Position numbers and translations under genes: made by a program. This document shows, in pieces, positions 35,312 to 45,147 of a stretch of DNA of 64,000 nucleotides (positions are counted from its first letter, which is position 1; every line of letters begins with the position of its first letter). Source of the DNA: Streptomyces sp. B3I8 (GTDB lineage Bacteria > Actinomycetota > Actinomycetes > Streptomycetales > Streptomycetaceae); contig NZ_JAUSYN010000002.1 in NCBI RefSeq assembly GCF_030816915.1, forward strand, positions 5,841,501 through 5,905,500, written 5' to 3'. The notes under the pieces are model-generated. The model saw only the letters and a list, made by a program, of their open reading frames with translations, was not told the DNA's origin and made no database searches.

Positions 35312-37337
35312 GGACCTGGAAGAACCCGAGGTTGCTGCCGGGCAGGTCGAGGAGGAAGCGGCGGTCGAGGAAACGGTTGGCGCGTTCGCAGGAGGTCTCC
35401 GAGGCCATGACACAGCAATGGCAGGCGGCACCGTGGAGGAAGTCCTCGGGGTCCTGCGGGGTGCGCTTCGAGCAGATGGGGTCGGAGGAGCATCGGGCGG
35501 CCTTGCGTAGCGCGCTGCCGACGACCCTTTGGAGGCGGGAAGGCTCGCTGAGTTGGACGAGTCCGCCGAGGGTGCCGTCGCTGTCGGAGGCGGTTGTGCA
35601 GATCAGAAGGCCGGCCGACGGGTCTCGGCCCTCCGCGGCGGGCCAGGCGTAGAGGCGTTCGCTGAGACTTGCCGCCGAGTACCCGCAGGTGAGGGCGAGT
35701 TCACGGATCAGGATGTGGGCGAATGTGTGGACGAGCCAGTAGCGCGGGGGCTTCAGCCGGGTGTCGGGGTCGACCTGGTCGGCGGTGTCGGAGAAGCGGC
35801 GTCTGAAGTTTCTGACGTGTGCCTCGCGGTGGAACTTCCACATGTCGGTGTCGAGGACGCGTTTTTCCCATGCGGCGACTGCGTTCTCGTCGAGCTGTAG
35901 GAAGATGCCTTCGCCCCGGTCCTCGGTTGCTACGGTCCAGGCCGGTCGTGGTGTACGGGTCAGTGGGGCCAGGCGGCGTGGGAGGTCGCCGACGCGGTCC
36001 ATGTCATCAATGCGGGTGAAGCCGACCAGGGCATTCACCTTGCGGAGACGTTCGACCGCGAGGACGCGGGTGATCTCCGGCTGCAGGGTGTCGCCTCGCT
36101 CGCGGGTGGCGAGGGTGAGGCCGCTCTTGGGGTCCTCGACGCGGGTGCCGACGATGTCACGCAGCAAGTAACGCCATTCAGGGACGAGAAGGTCGACTGG
36201 ATCCCAGTCGCGGAGCTTCTCTTCCTGCTCCTCCGGAGTGTCGGTGGGTGCGGAGGCGGCCTGAAGGACTTGTTCCAGATCGTGGTCAGACAGGCCGGTT
36301 ACGTTTACGCCGCCGTCCATCCCGAGCAGGTCCCTGATCAGGTCGAGGTTGGCGCGGTACTTGGCGAGCTTGTCGCCGAGCGCGGTGCGGACCCGGTCGG
36401 CCAGGTCGCTGGCCTTTTCTTCCTGGGACTCCGGCATGACGATGATCGACTGGGTGGCCGGGAACCACAGGTTGGAGGCCCCGACGAGCATCAGCCGGGT
36501 GTCGTTGCCGCACCCCCTGGGCTCGAAGGCGTCCAGGTGCGGGTGACGTCCGCGACACTTCGGCAGTTTCGCCTTGCCGGCCTCGCCCTGTGCCTCGTTC
36601 ATCGGGCGCCGCAGGTCGCAGGAGGCGCACTGGATGACGGCCGAGGCACCCTTCCCGGCCGTCCGGTCGACCATCTTCAGGGCGGGCAGTTCTGCCTTGC
36701 TGCATGGCTGCCCGCGGTGCACCCACAGGTCGTACGGGAACTCGTCCAGGTGCCCGTCGACGCAGGCCAGCAGATAACGGGCCGGGATGGCAGTGCGCCG
36801 CATCGGCTTGCGGGTGCGGCCACCCGCGCGCCCCGTGCACTTGGCATGTTCGAAGACGGCCAGGTCGGTGCGGAAGGGATGCGTATTGCGGTAATCGAAC
36901 TGGGCGAGCAACCCGAGCATGTCGCAGCCAGTGCACCGCAGCCACTGCGGGAAGACCCGGGACGGGACGCCGAGGTCGTTGCCCTCGGCGGACCGGCTGT
37001 GCTTCTTCGGCTGCCAGGGATACGGCCGCAGCTGCACGTCGGGGGAGCGCAGCATCATCCGGACCACGTCACGCAGCCGTGGAGCGTGGATCTGGGGAGG
37101 CGCAGAGTCACGCCGCTGCCAGATGCGGTCCCACTCGTCCAAGCCAGTGGGCATGATCGTGAACTGTGGCAGGTCCATGATCGCGCCGGGACCGTAGGTG
37201 TAAAGCAGGGAGGAGGGGCGGGCTGAGCCGACCTTGGCGCGGTTGTGCTTGGTGGCCTTCTCCGCCTCCTGCTCCAGATCGCCCAGTGGGTCGACGGCGT
37301 GAGCGACGTCGTAGACGAACCGCGTCTCGTCACTCAT
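35304..37337 (-). CDS. drmB: DISARM protein DrmB (DUF1998)
   Basis: ATG 37335-37337 overlaps the drmA stop as ATGA. About 677 residues. It has zinc-finger-like Cys pairs (LRCTGCDML near residue 130, IQCASCDLR near 240) and a C-terminal DUF1998 region (HTFAHILIRELALTCGYSAA) ending in a Cys cluster (AACHCCVMASETSCERANRF). DrmB forms the core complex with DrmA, which in published class 1 work recognises and unwinds phage DNA and is activated by 5' overhangs. The length is normal for the family and no damage is visible. Confidence 0.93.
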   Translation of the reverse strand: MSDETRFVYDVAHAVDPLGDLEQEAEKATKHNRAKVGSARPSSLLYTYGPGAIMDLPQFTIMPTGLDEWDRIWQRRDSAPPQIHAPRLRDVVRMMLRSPDVQLRPYPWQPKKHSRSAEGNDLGVPSRVFPQWLRCTGCDMLGLLAQFDYRNTHPFRTDLAVFEHAKCTGRAGGRTRKPMRRTAIPARYLLACVDGHLDEFPYDLWVHRGQPCSKAELPALKMVDRTAGKGASAVIQCASCDLRRPMNEAQGEAGKAKLPKCRGRHPHLDAFEPRGCGNDTRLMLVGASNLWFPATQSIIVMPESQEEKASDLADRVRTALGDKLAKYRANLDLIRDLLGMDGGVNVTGLSDHDLEQVLQAASAPTDTPEEQEEKLRDWDPVDLLVPEWRYLLRDIVGTRVEDPKSGLTLATRERGDTLQPEITRVLAVERLRKVNALVGFTRIDDMDRVGDLPRRLAPLTRTPRPAWTVATEDRGEGIFLQLDENAVAAWEKRVLDTDMWKFHREAHVRNFRRRFSDTADQVDPDTRLKPPRYWLVHTFAHILIRELALTCGYSAASLSERLYAWPAAEGRDPSAGLLICTTASDSDGTLGGLVQLSEPSRLQRVVGSALRKAARCSSDPICSKRTPQDPEDFLHGAACHCCVMASETSCERANRFLDRRFLLDLPGSNLGFFQVHE

Positions 37338-40300
37338 GAACTCTCCTCCGGCATCTGCCACTTCGGGGCATAGTCAGGTGCTCGGTACACCAGTCGTTCC
37401 TTGATCGGGCTCACCAGCAAGTTGATCTCCGGCTGCACCTCACGCATCGAGTTCGCCACGATGAACGGCGGCGCGTCCCGTGTGTCAAGGCCCGCCTTCG
37501 CGTTCTCCGCGCTCATCATCAGGGCATCGTGCCGGCTGTCGTCCAGAACCCTCTCGTACACCAGTGACTTACGCAGCTCTACGAGGTGCTTGCGACGCTT
37601 GCCCCACTGATCGAGCCGGTTCTCCAAGCGCAGGCGGGCGCGGTTGGACGCGTCCTCGTCGCCGGCCCGCGCAATCCGGCGCACTAGGGCGTCGATGAGC
37701 TCACCGGCGAAGTGCTGCTCGGCCTCGATACGGGCCGCGCCGTCCTCCGGGGACAGCCCTTGGCCGGGGCCGGCCTTTGCGGCCTGCAAAACCCTGGCCG
37801 CGCTGACCAGCACACCGTCCAGGCCGCGTTCCAGCGAGGTCACCGAGAAGGGAGTCACGGACAGCGCCTCGACCTGCGCGTAGAACGTCTCGTGGTAGTG
37901 GCGGAACTGCTCGAAGTGGGCGAGGTCCCTGGGGCGCGCCCAGTTCCCCAGCGCGAGGACCAGGCCCGGCCGGTCTGCTGCCCGGCCGACGCGGGAAGAC
38001 GCCTGGATGTACTCGGCGGTGTTTTTCGGCTGGCCGACTACGAGCATCAGACCCAGCCGGGTCACGTCGACCCCCACCTGCAGCATGGAGGTGGCCAGTA
38101 CCACGTCGTACGGGTTCACCTCGCGCGTGGGCTCAGACTTCTTCGCCTCCCGCAACGCGCGCCGGTTCCGCTTGCCCGCGGTGGAGTCGAAACCCGGATC
38201 GAACGACACCGCCATCTGGTCGAGGGTAGCGGTGATGTCGGCGCTGGCCACACGTGACGTCAGCTCGGCGACGTGCAGCGACCCGTAGTTGGTACCCGTG
38301 CGGCGGGGCAGCTTCGACCAGGGGCGGCCCTTGGCGAGCGCGGTCTGGATGTCGTCGCTCATATACCGTGCCATGCCGGCCAATTCACGGGTAGCGCTGA
38401 AGTAGCCGACCAGGCTCATGTACGGATCGGCCACGCTGCCGGAGCGGTCAAGAAGCAGTTGCCCGCCGGCCATGAGAACCTCGGCAACCCGGATCTCCGC
38501 CGTGGTCAAGCGCACCCCGGTCGTACTGATCCCGACGTACCGGCGACCCGGCTTGTCCTCGGAGACCGGGATCTCCTTGGAGAAGAAAGTGTTCCCGGCA
38601 TCCAGGACCTGCGGCGGGAAGATAGTGACGTCCCGCCCGTACAACGCACGTACCTGGTCGGCCGCGTTGCGTGCGGTGGCGGTGGAGGCGACAAGGAGCG
38701 GACGAACCGGGCGCCCGTCCTTCGTACGCCAGTCGGTCATCACGTCGATGGCCACCTCGAACAGGCCCACCGTGGTGCCAAGGGCTCCCGTGATCAGGTG
38801 AAGCTCGTCCTGGATGACCAGATCCGGGGGCCGGAGCCGGGTGGCCGGGTGCACGGGAGCGGCCGGATGGCCGTCCTTCTTGGGGTGCTTGCTGCCGTCC
38901 TTGATATCGCACTGCTGATAGTCGGGGTGCACGAAGCCGTGCCGCTCGCAGCGTCGCGAGACATGCCCGAAGAGCGAGGCCGCCTCGCCCTCCCGCGCCA
39001 GACGGGCGAACTTGTCCACTGTGGCGATGACGAACGCCGGCGCGAGCCGGTAGATCTCCTCGTCGACCGTGAGGACCGGCAGCCCGTCGGGGACCTCACC
39101 GCCGTCAGAGAACGGGCACTCGGCCAGCTCGTCGCCGCAGTACACGTACACCCGACGCAGCGCGGGCTCCGTGCGCACATCCCGCGCCTCGACCCGCGTC
39201 CCGCACCACGGGCAGCGCTGGATCTGCAGCACCGTCAGCCGATAGCCGCGGCCCCCGTGGGCCTTCTGCAACTGCTCGGCAGCCTCGTCATACCGCTTCG
39301 GGCTCACATCGGTACCGACCCACAGCCCGATCCGGAACGGCTCGTCTCCCCAGGTCGCCACATCATCGCGCCGCGCCATCTCCGCTGCGCACACCAGGGC
39401 GGTGGCGCGCTGGAACTGCTGGGCGGTGAGCAGACGCAACGTGTACCGCATGAGAACGGCCACCCCGGACCGTCCGTCCAATGGCCCCTCAAAGGCATCC
39501 ACAACGCCTTGGCGGCGCCGGATCGCGAACGTGTACGCGGCCAGACCCAGATACGCCTCCGTCTTGCCACCACCGGTCGGGAAGAACAGCAGTTGCGCCT
39601 TGGCTAGATCCCCCGACCGCTTCTCGGCCGCCGGGTCGGACAGCAACGGCAACTGCATGAGCACGAAGGCGAGCTGGAAGGTACGCCACGAATGCGCCAG
39701 GGCTCCCTTCTCCGCGAGGATCGCCTCGCGAGCCTCGTCGATGCTCTCCTCCGGGCGACTCGCTCGCCGCTCCGCGATTTGGGACTGCACACGCTGATCG
39801 GCCATCACCCGGTTCATGAACCGGAAGCAGCGCAACGCCTCCTCGGCCCCGAGGAGATGCTTCAGACCCTCCTCAAGCTGGCGCTGCACCCGACGCGCCT
39901 CGGTGACCGCGTCCAAACCCTCGGACCGCAGATGCTCCGGAAGCACCTCGGCCCGCTGCTCCTCGCCGTCCAGCCAGGCCGTGTAACCCGCGACGATCGG
40001 CTCAAGACCCGTACGCAGTTCGTCGGTCGACGCCTCCTGGAGCTTGCGCATGTCCAGCAGGGCCGCGCCGATCTCCTCGGCGGCCGTCTGAGGCGTCTCA
40101 CTCACCGGCAGCCACGTCGTCCAGACCTCGCTGGCCCTGCGCGCTCCCTCGGCTACCTTCCAGTCCACCGAGCAGGTCCGGCCGTGGGCGAACTCCAGAC
40201 GGTGGCGGTACTGAAGCCGCAGTCGCCGCAGCTCGTCGTCCGGCTCCTCGCGCGTGTCCAGGAGTACGTCATTGACCGGCAGGAACACCTCAACGCCACC

Positions 40301-41098
40301 GGCCGACACCGACAGCTTGGTCTGGTACAGCCACGCCTCGACCGGGATCTTGCGGGGAGTCTCCCGGTCGTTGCACAGCGCCACCTCGATCAGCCGACAG
40401 CCACGCTCGGAGTCGTCGTACCGATCCACCCGGACCAAGATCTTGTCCTTGAGTACGATCTCGGTCGTACGGGACGGCTCCAGGTCGGCAACGTTGATCG
40501 TCTTCGCGATGGCGTGCGGGGTACGCTGGAAACGACGGAGAGCCGGAGCGGGTGCCGCGCCGTCGTTCCCGCCGCCTTCGGTGCCCTCGCCGCGCTTCTC
40601 CTTCACCGGCTCGTACGTGCCCCACGAAGCGGTCACTGTGAACTCGTCGAGGTCGTCAGGGATCTGGAAGCGCAGCCCCATCGACGCCGGGATCATCAGC
40701 CCACGCTTCTGCGGCTGGTCCTCGACCTCGTCCTCGTCCGAGCTCGCGCTGCTGTCGTCGACGGCGGTGAGCGGCACGCCCCGGCTCTCGGCAGCGTCCA
40801 CGGCGTCGCCCACGTCGGTCGCTGCGTTGTCCGATCCAGCCTCGCCGGGGTCGTCCTGGCCGGCGGTGAGCCGCACGGGCGCGATCCGGCCGATCAGGTA
40901 CGCCGAGTCGGGGACCCCGTCGAGGATCTCGTCCGGGCCGTTGGCCGGGCCGAGGAGCTCACGCTCCAGGATGTCGACCAGGTTCTCGCGGGCCGTCCAG
41001 GAACGGTTGTCGGGTTCGAGAGCGAGACGGTAGGCCGGGGCCTGGGGGCCGCCGGATCCCGCTGCGGGCTGGGTGCCGTCGCGCCGGGGGGTGGTCAC
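37334..41098 (-). CDS. drmA: DISARM helicase DrmA
   Basis: 1254 residues from ATG 41096-41098, overlapping the drmMI stop by 4 bp. The helicase core begins near residue 500 with Walker A LLFFPTGGGKTEAYLG. DEAD-type Walker B is DLVIQDELHLITGALG near residue 763. Helicase C-terminal motifs include LVVGQPKNTAEYIQASSRVG, with the arginine-finger region SSRVGRAADRPGL. The long N-terminal third and the zinc-ribbon (CPWCGTRVEARD, CGDELAECPF) are typical of DrmA. It provides ATP-driven DNA unwinding together with DrmB. Confidence 0.95.
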   Translation of the reverse strand: MTTPRRDGTQPAAGSGGPQAPAYRLALEPDNRSWTARENLVDILERELLGPANGPDEILDGVPDSAYLIGRIAPVRLTAGQDDPGEAGSDNAATDVGDAVDAAESRGVPLTAVDDSSASSDEDEVEDQPQKRGLMIPASMGLRFQIPDDLDEFTVTASWGTYEPVKEKRGEGTEGGGNDGAAPAPALRRFQRTPHAIAKTINVADLEPSRTTEIVLKDKILVRVDRYDDSERGCRLIEVALCNDRETPRKIPVEAWLYQTKLSVSAGGVEVFLPVNDVLLDTREEPDDELRRLRLQYRHRLEFAHGRTCSVDWKVAEGARRASEVWTTWLPVSETPQTAAEEIGAALLDMRKLQEASTDELRTGLEPIVAGYTAWLDGEEQRAEVLPEHLRSEGLDAVTEARRVQRQLEEGLKHLLGAEEALRCFRFMNRVMADQRVQSQIAERRASRPEESIDEAREAILAEKGALAHSWRTFQLAFVLMQLPLLSDPAAEKRSGDLAKAQLLFFPTGGGKTEAYLGLAAYTFAIRRRQGVVDAFEGPLDGRSGVAVLMRYTLRLLTAQQFQRATALVCAAEMARRDDVATWGDEPFRIGLWVGTDVSPKRYDEAAEQLQKAHGGRGYRLTVLQIQRCPWCGTRVEARDVRTEPALRRVYVYCGDELAECPFSDGGEVPDGLPVLTVDEEIYRLAPAFVIATVDKFARLAREGEAASLFGHVSRRCERHGFVHPDYQQCDIKDGSKHPKKDGHPAAPVHPATRLRPPDLVIQDELHLITGALGTTVGLFEVAIDVMTDWRTKDGRPVRPLLVASTATARNAADQVRALYGRDVTIFPPQVLDAGNTFFSKEIPVSEDKPGRRYVGISTTGVRLTTAEIRVAEVLMAGGQLLLDRSGSVADPYMSLVGYFSATRELAGMARYMSDDIQTALAKGRPWSKLPRRTGTNYGSLHVAELTSRVASADITATLDQMAVSFDPGFDSTAGKRNRRALREAKKSEPTREVNPYDVVLATSMLQVGVDVTRLGLMLVVGQPKNTAEYIQASSRVGRAADRPGLVLALGNWARPRDLAHFEQFRHYHETFYAQVEALSVTPFSVTSLERGLDGVLVSAARVLQAAKAGPGQGLSPEDGAARIEAEQHFAGELIDALVRRIARAGDEDASNRARLRLENRLDQWGKRRKHLVELRKSLVYERVLDDSRHDALMMSAENAKAGLDTRDAPPFIVANSMREVQPEINLLVSPIKERLVYRAPDYAPKWQMPEESS

Positions 41099-44000
41099 TC
41101 GTCGCCCTCCTCTTCCTCGGTGTCCTCATTGTCGCTGGTGGGTACGACAACGCCCTGTGAGACGGCACGGAGATGATTCTCTTCGAGGAGGCGGTCGAGG
41201 ATCTCCACCCGGGCGGCGGGGCTCACCGTCCATCGCTGCATCTGGCGGTAGGTGTGGAAACCGTGGTCTAGGGGGACGTCGTCCCAGCCGTACGCGGCCA
41301 TGACGGCTCGGTCGAGCTGGACGTGGATCTCGCGGAGGCGGGCTACATCGGCGTCGCCGGAGTCGGGGATGCCGGGGTCGTTGACTAGGTTGTAGAGCTT
41401 GGTGAGGCCGAGGTCGCGGCGGCGCATGATCTCGCGGCGGTCGGCGTCGAGCAGCTCACCGACCTCAGCAAGATGCTCGTTCACATCCGGACGCGGAAAG
41501 GTCTCAAAGACCGTCGACGGCGTGTACGTCGGGTCAATCCTCATCGTGGTGCCATATTTGATTGCCCACAACTGATGAGCACTACTGGACAAAACCGCCA
41601 GATCTGTGGATGCCCCCTTAGCGAACACAACTAGCTTTTCGTGGAAGACCTGTCGTGTTGACACACGCAGAGGCATCACAGTCTTACTGACTCGTGCGAT
41701 GACCAGAACCTCTTCCAAGTCGGCGTCGGCAATCGCCCTCCGCATCGCGGGTGCCAGCTCGGCAAACTGCCACCATCGCTCACGTCGAGGTTTCCGTTTG
41801 TTCCTCGCCCGCTCGGGTTTTACGCGCTCCAGCACCCGCTCATATGGCAGCTCGTACTCCTGCGCTTGCTGCTCCGACCTGTCATTGAAGTCAATGACCC
41901 ATCGTGAAGCTGAATTGTCTGGGCGGGAGTTGAGATCCTCACCGTTAAGGTACGGGAAGAGAACCTCCGCGTTCCGCGGTTCGGCCTCAATCCACGCCGC
42001 AGCCTCATTGGGCTCCAGCACGAAGCCCATGCCTAGCACGATGCAGCCCTGGAACGCGATCCCCACGTTCTTCGCCAACCGCACAGGGTCGCCGTCCACA
42101 CGGCCCCCCGGTTCCAGCAGGGTGGAGATCCGCTCAACCTCGATGTCGTCTTCGATCTCGGCGACGACCCGGGGCACCGTCGAATTGATGTCAGCCCGGG
42201 TGCCCCAAACTGCCGCGTACTCGAGGTTGGCGCTGGCCGCAGGCCACGACCGGCTCTGGATCGCGCGGGTGATGGTGAAGTCCTTTGAGACCAGCTGGTC
42301 GAGTCCAACTCGTCGGGTGTCCCCCTGAGCGACCGAGTTTGTTGCGATCAGCCCTAGAGTGCCGCGCCGCGACAGCAGTTCATGCGCGCGCAGGAAGAAG
42401 TACGCCACCAGGTCCGCGCTCCCCTTCTTCCCGACCGCGAGTGCGTTGACGAACCAGTCGCGGACGTTGGTCCCCATCGAGCCGGTGAGTTTCTGCCCAC
42501 CTAGGAACGGCGGGTTCCCGATCACAGCGTCAAATCCGCCTCGCTCCATCACATCTGGCACGGCCAGGATCCAGTGGAGCGGCTTCCACCGCGCGTAGTC
42601 CGTTGTCACCGTCGGGGTGAGCCCAGCATCCTTGATGCTGTCGAGCATCGTCCGCTCCCGGTCCGCATCCTCGCCCCCGGCGGGGTATGCGCGCTCTACC
42701 GCGATGCGCAGATTCTCGTACGCCGCCTTCAACTGTTTCCCCGGCTTCCCGCCCCACTGCAGCCCGGCCGCGACCACCCCATCCGCGACGTCAGCGAGCT
42801 GCTCGGTCAGTTCTTGGTACCGGCGCCATTGCCGGCGCTTGGTGGCCGCTGAGCGCTGCGGGTCTCTGTCATCGACCTCGGTGGCGAGCTGGCGGCGTAG
42901 GCGGGTGGCCTGGTTGAGGATGTCGTCCACGTCCAGGGCGAAGACACTGAGCTGGTGGTCGGCCGCGGCGGGGTCGATGTGGAGGCGGCGTAGTTGGTCG
43001 GCGGCGGTCAGGCCCAGCAGGGCATTGCCGTGCAGCACTTTGTCGTCGACGAAGGAGAAGGGCAGTTTGGGGTCGAGGGAGACCAGCCACAGCGACAGTT
43101 TGCACATTTCCACGGCCATGCCGTTGATGTCGGCGCCGTACAGGCAAGTCGCGACGACGGTCCTTATGGCGTGGACGAGCAGGTCATGCGGCGTCCTTCC
43201 GTACGCCACCCCCTCGCGCTGCCATGCCTCAACGAGGCGGTCAGCGAGGTAGCGTGCGGCTGCAACGAGGAAGGCGCCCGAGCCGCAGGCGATGTCGGCG
43301 ATGCGTAGTTCGAGGATCTGGTCGGAGTCGAGCGGCCGCCACGCGTCCTGGTCGACACTCTGGTGGGGGCCATACGAGTAGACGAGCGGCTCGAGCGCGT
43401 AACGGACGACTTCCTCGGCCAGCGAGCGCGGCGTGTAGTGCGCACCTGCCGAGGCTCGCGAGGGGGTCTCCACCAGCAGAACACCGCCGGGTTCGACGAC
43501 GAGGGGGCGGCCTCGCAGGTCGCGGCGGATGATGCCGATGTACGGACGCAGTCGCTCCCGTAGTTCGGGATCGTCGGTGACGTCACGCAAGGCGGTCTCG
43601 GTATCGTCGAGTGTTTCGCCGGCCTTCAGCGCCGTGGTGAGAGCGGCCTTGCTGGGCGGCTTTGCCGCTGGCTGGTTCACCTTGATCCAGTTGAGGATCG
43701 CATCGGCCAGTGCGGCCTCGGTGTGCTTGGCCTGGCTGAACTCTTCGAGGGTGGCCAGAGGTACTTCCGGTTCGGAGCCCGCGCTGCCGGCCAGGCCGAC
43801 GACGATCTCTTCGGCGGGTTCGCAGGAGTACCCGAGGAGACCCTCGTAGATGTAACCGATCTGCTCGACGTCGATGTCGCGGAAGGAGATCCGCCTAGCG
43901 CCGCCCGGCAACTGAGCAATCTGGACGGCGCGCAGGACCTCAAGCATGACGCGGTCGCTGACCGTGATGGCCAGTGTGTCCTGAGAGTCGCAGGCGGTGA

Positions 44001-45147
44001 GAAAGGGAAAGCGGGCAGGGTCGAAGAGCGAGCCGCCATACTCGGGCAGACGCAGGTCCTCGAAGGACGCGCCACGATAGAGGGCCTGGGAGGTGGCAAG
44101 GAGTCGGTGCCAGGTCAGGAAGGTGGCGTCGAGAGCCTGTTCGCCTTCCTCCTTCTCCCGTGCGTCAAGGAGGTCGAGCTCATCGCTGATGCCGTAGCCC
44201 ATGGCGAAGAGGCGGCTTTGAGGAAGGAGTCCGCGTTCTTCGGCGAAAAGGAGGAAGACGACGCGCATCATGACAGTGACGGCGGCCTCGTAGACCTCGC
44301 CGCGTCGGGCGGGCAGCGGGTCTGCCTCACCGCGCCGCTGCGCGGCCAGGGCGCCTTCGGACAGGGCTTGGACAATGAGTTCGACGGCGCGGCGTACCTG
44401 AGTGCCGAGGGCTTCGGTGATCTTTTCGGCTGCGGTGACGGACTCGCCGAACAGTTCGGTCAGCCGGTCCTGCGGCTTGCCGCCGATCAGGCGGCGGCGC
44501 TGCAGGAGTTCGATGAAGGCGTTGCGGGTCTGGGGCTCTTCGATCCAGGTTTGGGCGTCGACGATGCCGGAGGCGACCATCGTCTGGGAGCGGGCGCTGA
44601 CGATCGCCCACCAGCGGCCGTCGGTGACGACGCCGATGGGGACCTCCGAGGCGCGCAGCAGCTCTTCCATACGGTCGATGGGGCTGGCCAACCAGCCGTC
44701 GGTGAGCGGGTCGCGAAGGGAGTCCGCAGGGTCGGTGATGAGGACGAGTGCCCCGGTGGTTTCGCCATGGACGAGTGCGCCATTGGCTCGCACGGAGACG
44801 GCGTAGTCGGGCGAGTGGACCTCGGCAGTGGCCGGGCCGGGAACGGTATAGGAGGTGCCCCAGCGCAGGCCCTGGCGCAGGACGAGGTCGACCCAGGTGT
44901 CGCGGGCCCCACGGTAGAGGTCGAGGGCGGCTTCGTCGTCGCGGTGCTCGTCCCAGTTCTCCCAAGCCTTCTCGAAGGCGGGCTTGGCGTCCTTGATGGC
45001 GTCGAGCGCCCGGGCGTCAGGCTGGGGGATGCCCTGAGGCCAGACGCGTTCCAGGGCGGGGACGGCTAGGAACGGGCCGTCGGCGTCGACGAGTTCGAGC
45101 CAGGCGCGATGAAGGTCGGCGGATGTCGGGGCGTACATGCGGCTCAT
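41095..45147 (-). CDS. drmMI: DISARM class 1 adenine-specific DNA methyltransferase DrmMI
   Basis: 1350 residues, a PglX-like N6-adenine methyltransferase. The SAM-binding motif I is IADIACGSGAFLVAAARYL near residue 620, and the catalytic motif IV is AVIGNPPFLGG near residue 877 (NPPF type). A long N-terminal helical domain precedes motif I, and a target-recognition-like domain (RWVIDFNDRSEQQAQEYELP) follows motif IV. It should mark host DNA so that DrmABD spares it. The start overlaps drmD's stop, and the stop overlaps the drmA start. DrmD with DrmMI defines class 1 DISARM. PglX of BREX is the main alternative, but no pglZ or brxC is present. Confidence 0.93.
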   Translation of the reverse strand: MSRMYAPTSADLHRAWLELVDADGPFLAVPALERVWPQGIPQPDARALDAIKDAKPAFEKAWENWDEHRDDEAALDLYRGARDTWVDLVLRQGLRWGTSYTVPGPATAEVHSPDYAVSVRANGALVHGETTGALVLITDPADSLRDPLTDGWLASPIDRMEELLRASEVPIGVVTDGRWWAIVSARSQTMVASGIVDAQTWIEEPQTRNAFIELLQRRRLIGGKPQDRLTELFGESVTAAEKITEALGTQVRRAVELIVQALSEGALAAQRRGEADPLPARRGEVYEAAVTVMMRVVFLLFAEERGLLPQSRLFAMGYGISDELDLLDAREKEEGEQALDATFLTWHRLLATSQALYRGASFEDLRLPEYGGSLFDPARFPFLTACDSQDTLAITVSDRVMLEVLRAVQIAQLPGGARRISFRDIDVEQIGYIYEGLLGYSCEPAEEIVVGLAGSAGSEPEVPLATLEEFSQAKHTEAALADAILNWIKVNQPAAKPPSKAALTTALKAGETLDDTETALRDVTDDPELRERLRPYIGIIRRDLRGRPLVVEPGGVLLVETPSRASAGAHYTPRSLAEEVVRYALEPLVYSYGPHQSVDQDAWRPLDSDQILELRIADIACGSGAFLVAAARYLADRLVEAWQREGVAYGRTPHDLLVHAIRTVVATCLYGADINGMAVEMCKLSLWLVSLDPKLPFSFVDDKVLHGNALLGLTAADQLRRLHIDPAAADHQLSVFALDVDDILNQATRLRRQLATEVDDRDPQRSAATKRRQWRRYQELTEQLADVADGVVAAGLQWGGKPGKQLKAAYENLRIAVERAYPAGGEDADRERTMLDSIKDAGLTPTVTTDYARWKPLHWILAVPDVMERGGFDAVIGNPPFLGGQKLTGSMGTNVRDWFVNALAVGKKGSADLVAYFFLRAHELLSRRGTLGLIATNSVAQGDTRRVGLDQLVSKDFTITRAIQSRSWPAASANLEYAAVWGTRADINSTVPRVVAEIEDDIEVERISTLLEPGGRVDGDPVRLAKNVGIAFQGCIVLGMGFVLEPNEAAAWIEAEPRNAEVLFPYLNGEDLNSRPDNSASRWVIDFNDRSEQQAQEYELPYERVLERVKPERARNKRKPRRERWWQFAELAPAMRRAIADADLEEVLVIARVSKTVMPLRVSTRQVFHEKLVVFAKGASTDLAVLSSSAHQLWAIKYGTTMRIDPTYTPSTVFETFPRPDVNEHLAEVGELLDADRREIMRRRDLGLTKLYNLVNDPGIPDSGDADVARLREIHVQLDRAVMAAYGWDDVPLDHGFHTYRQMQRWTVSPAARVEILDRLLEENHLRAVSQGVVVPTSDNEDTEEEEGDE

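Noticed and set aside
41095..45147. PglX of a BREX system
   Set aside because: The neighbours are drmA, drmB, drmC and drmD. No pglZ, brxC or brxL gene is present.
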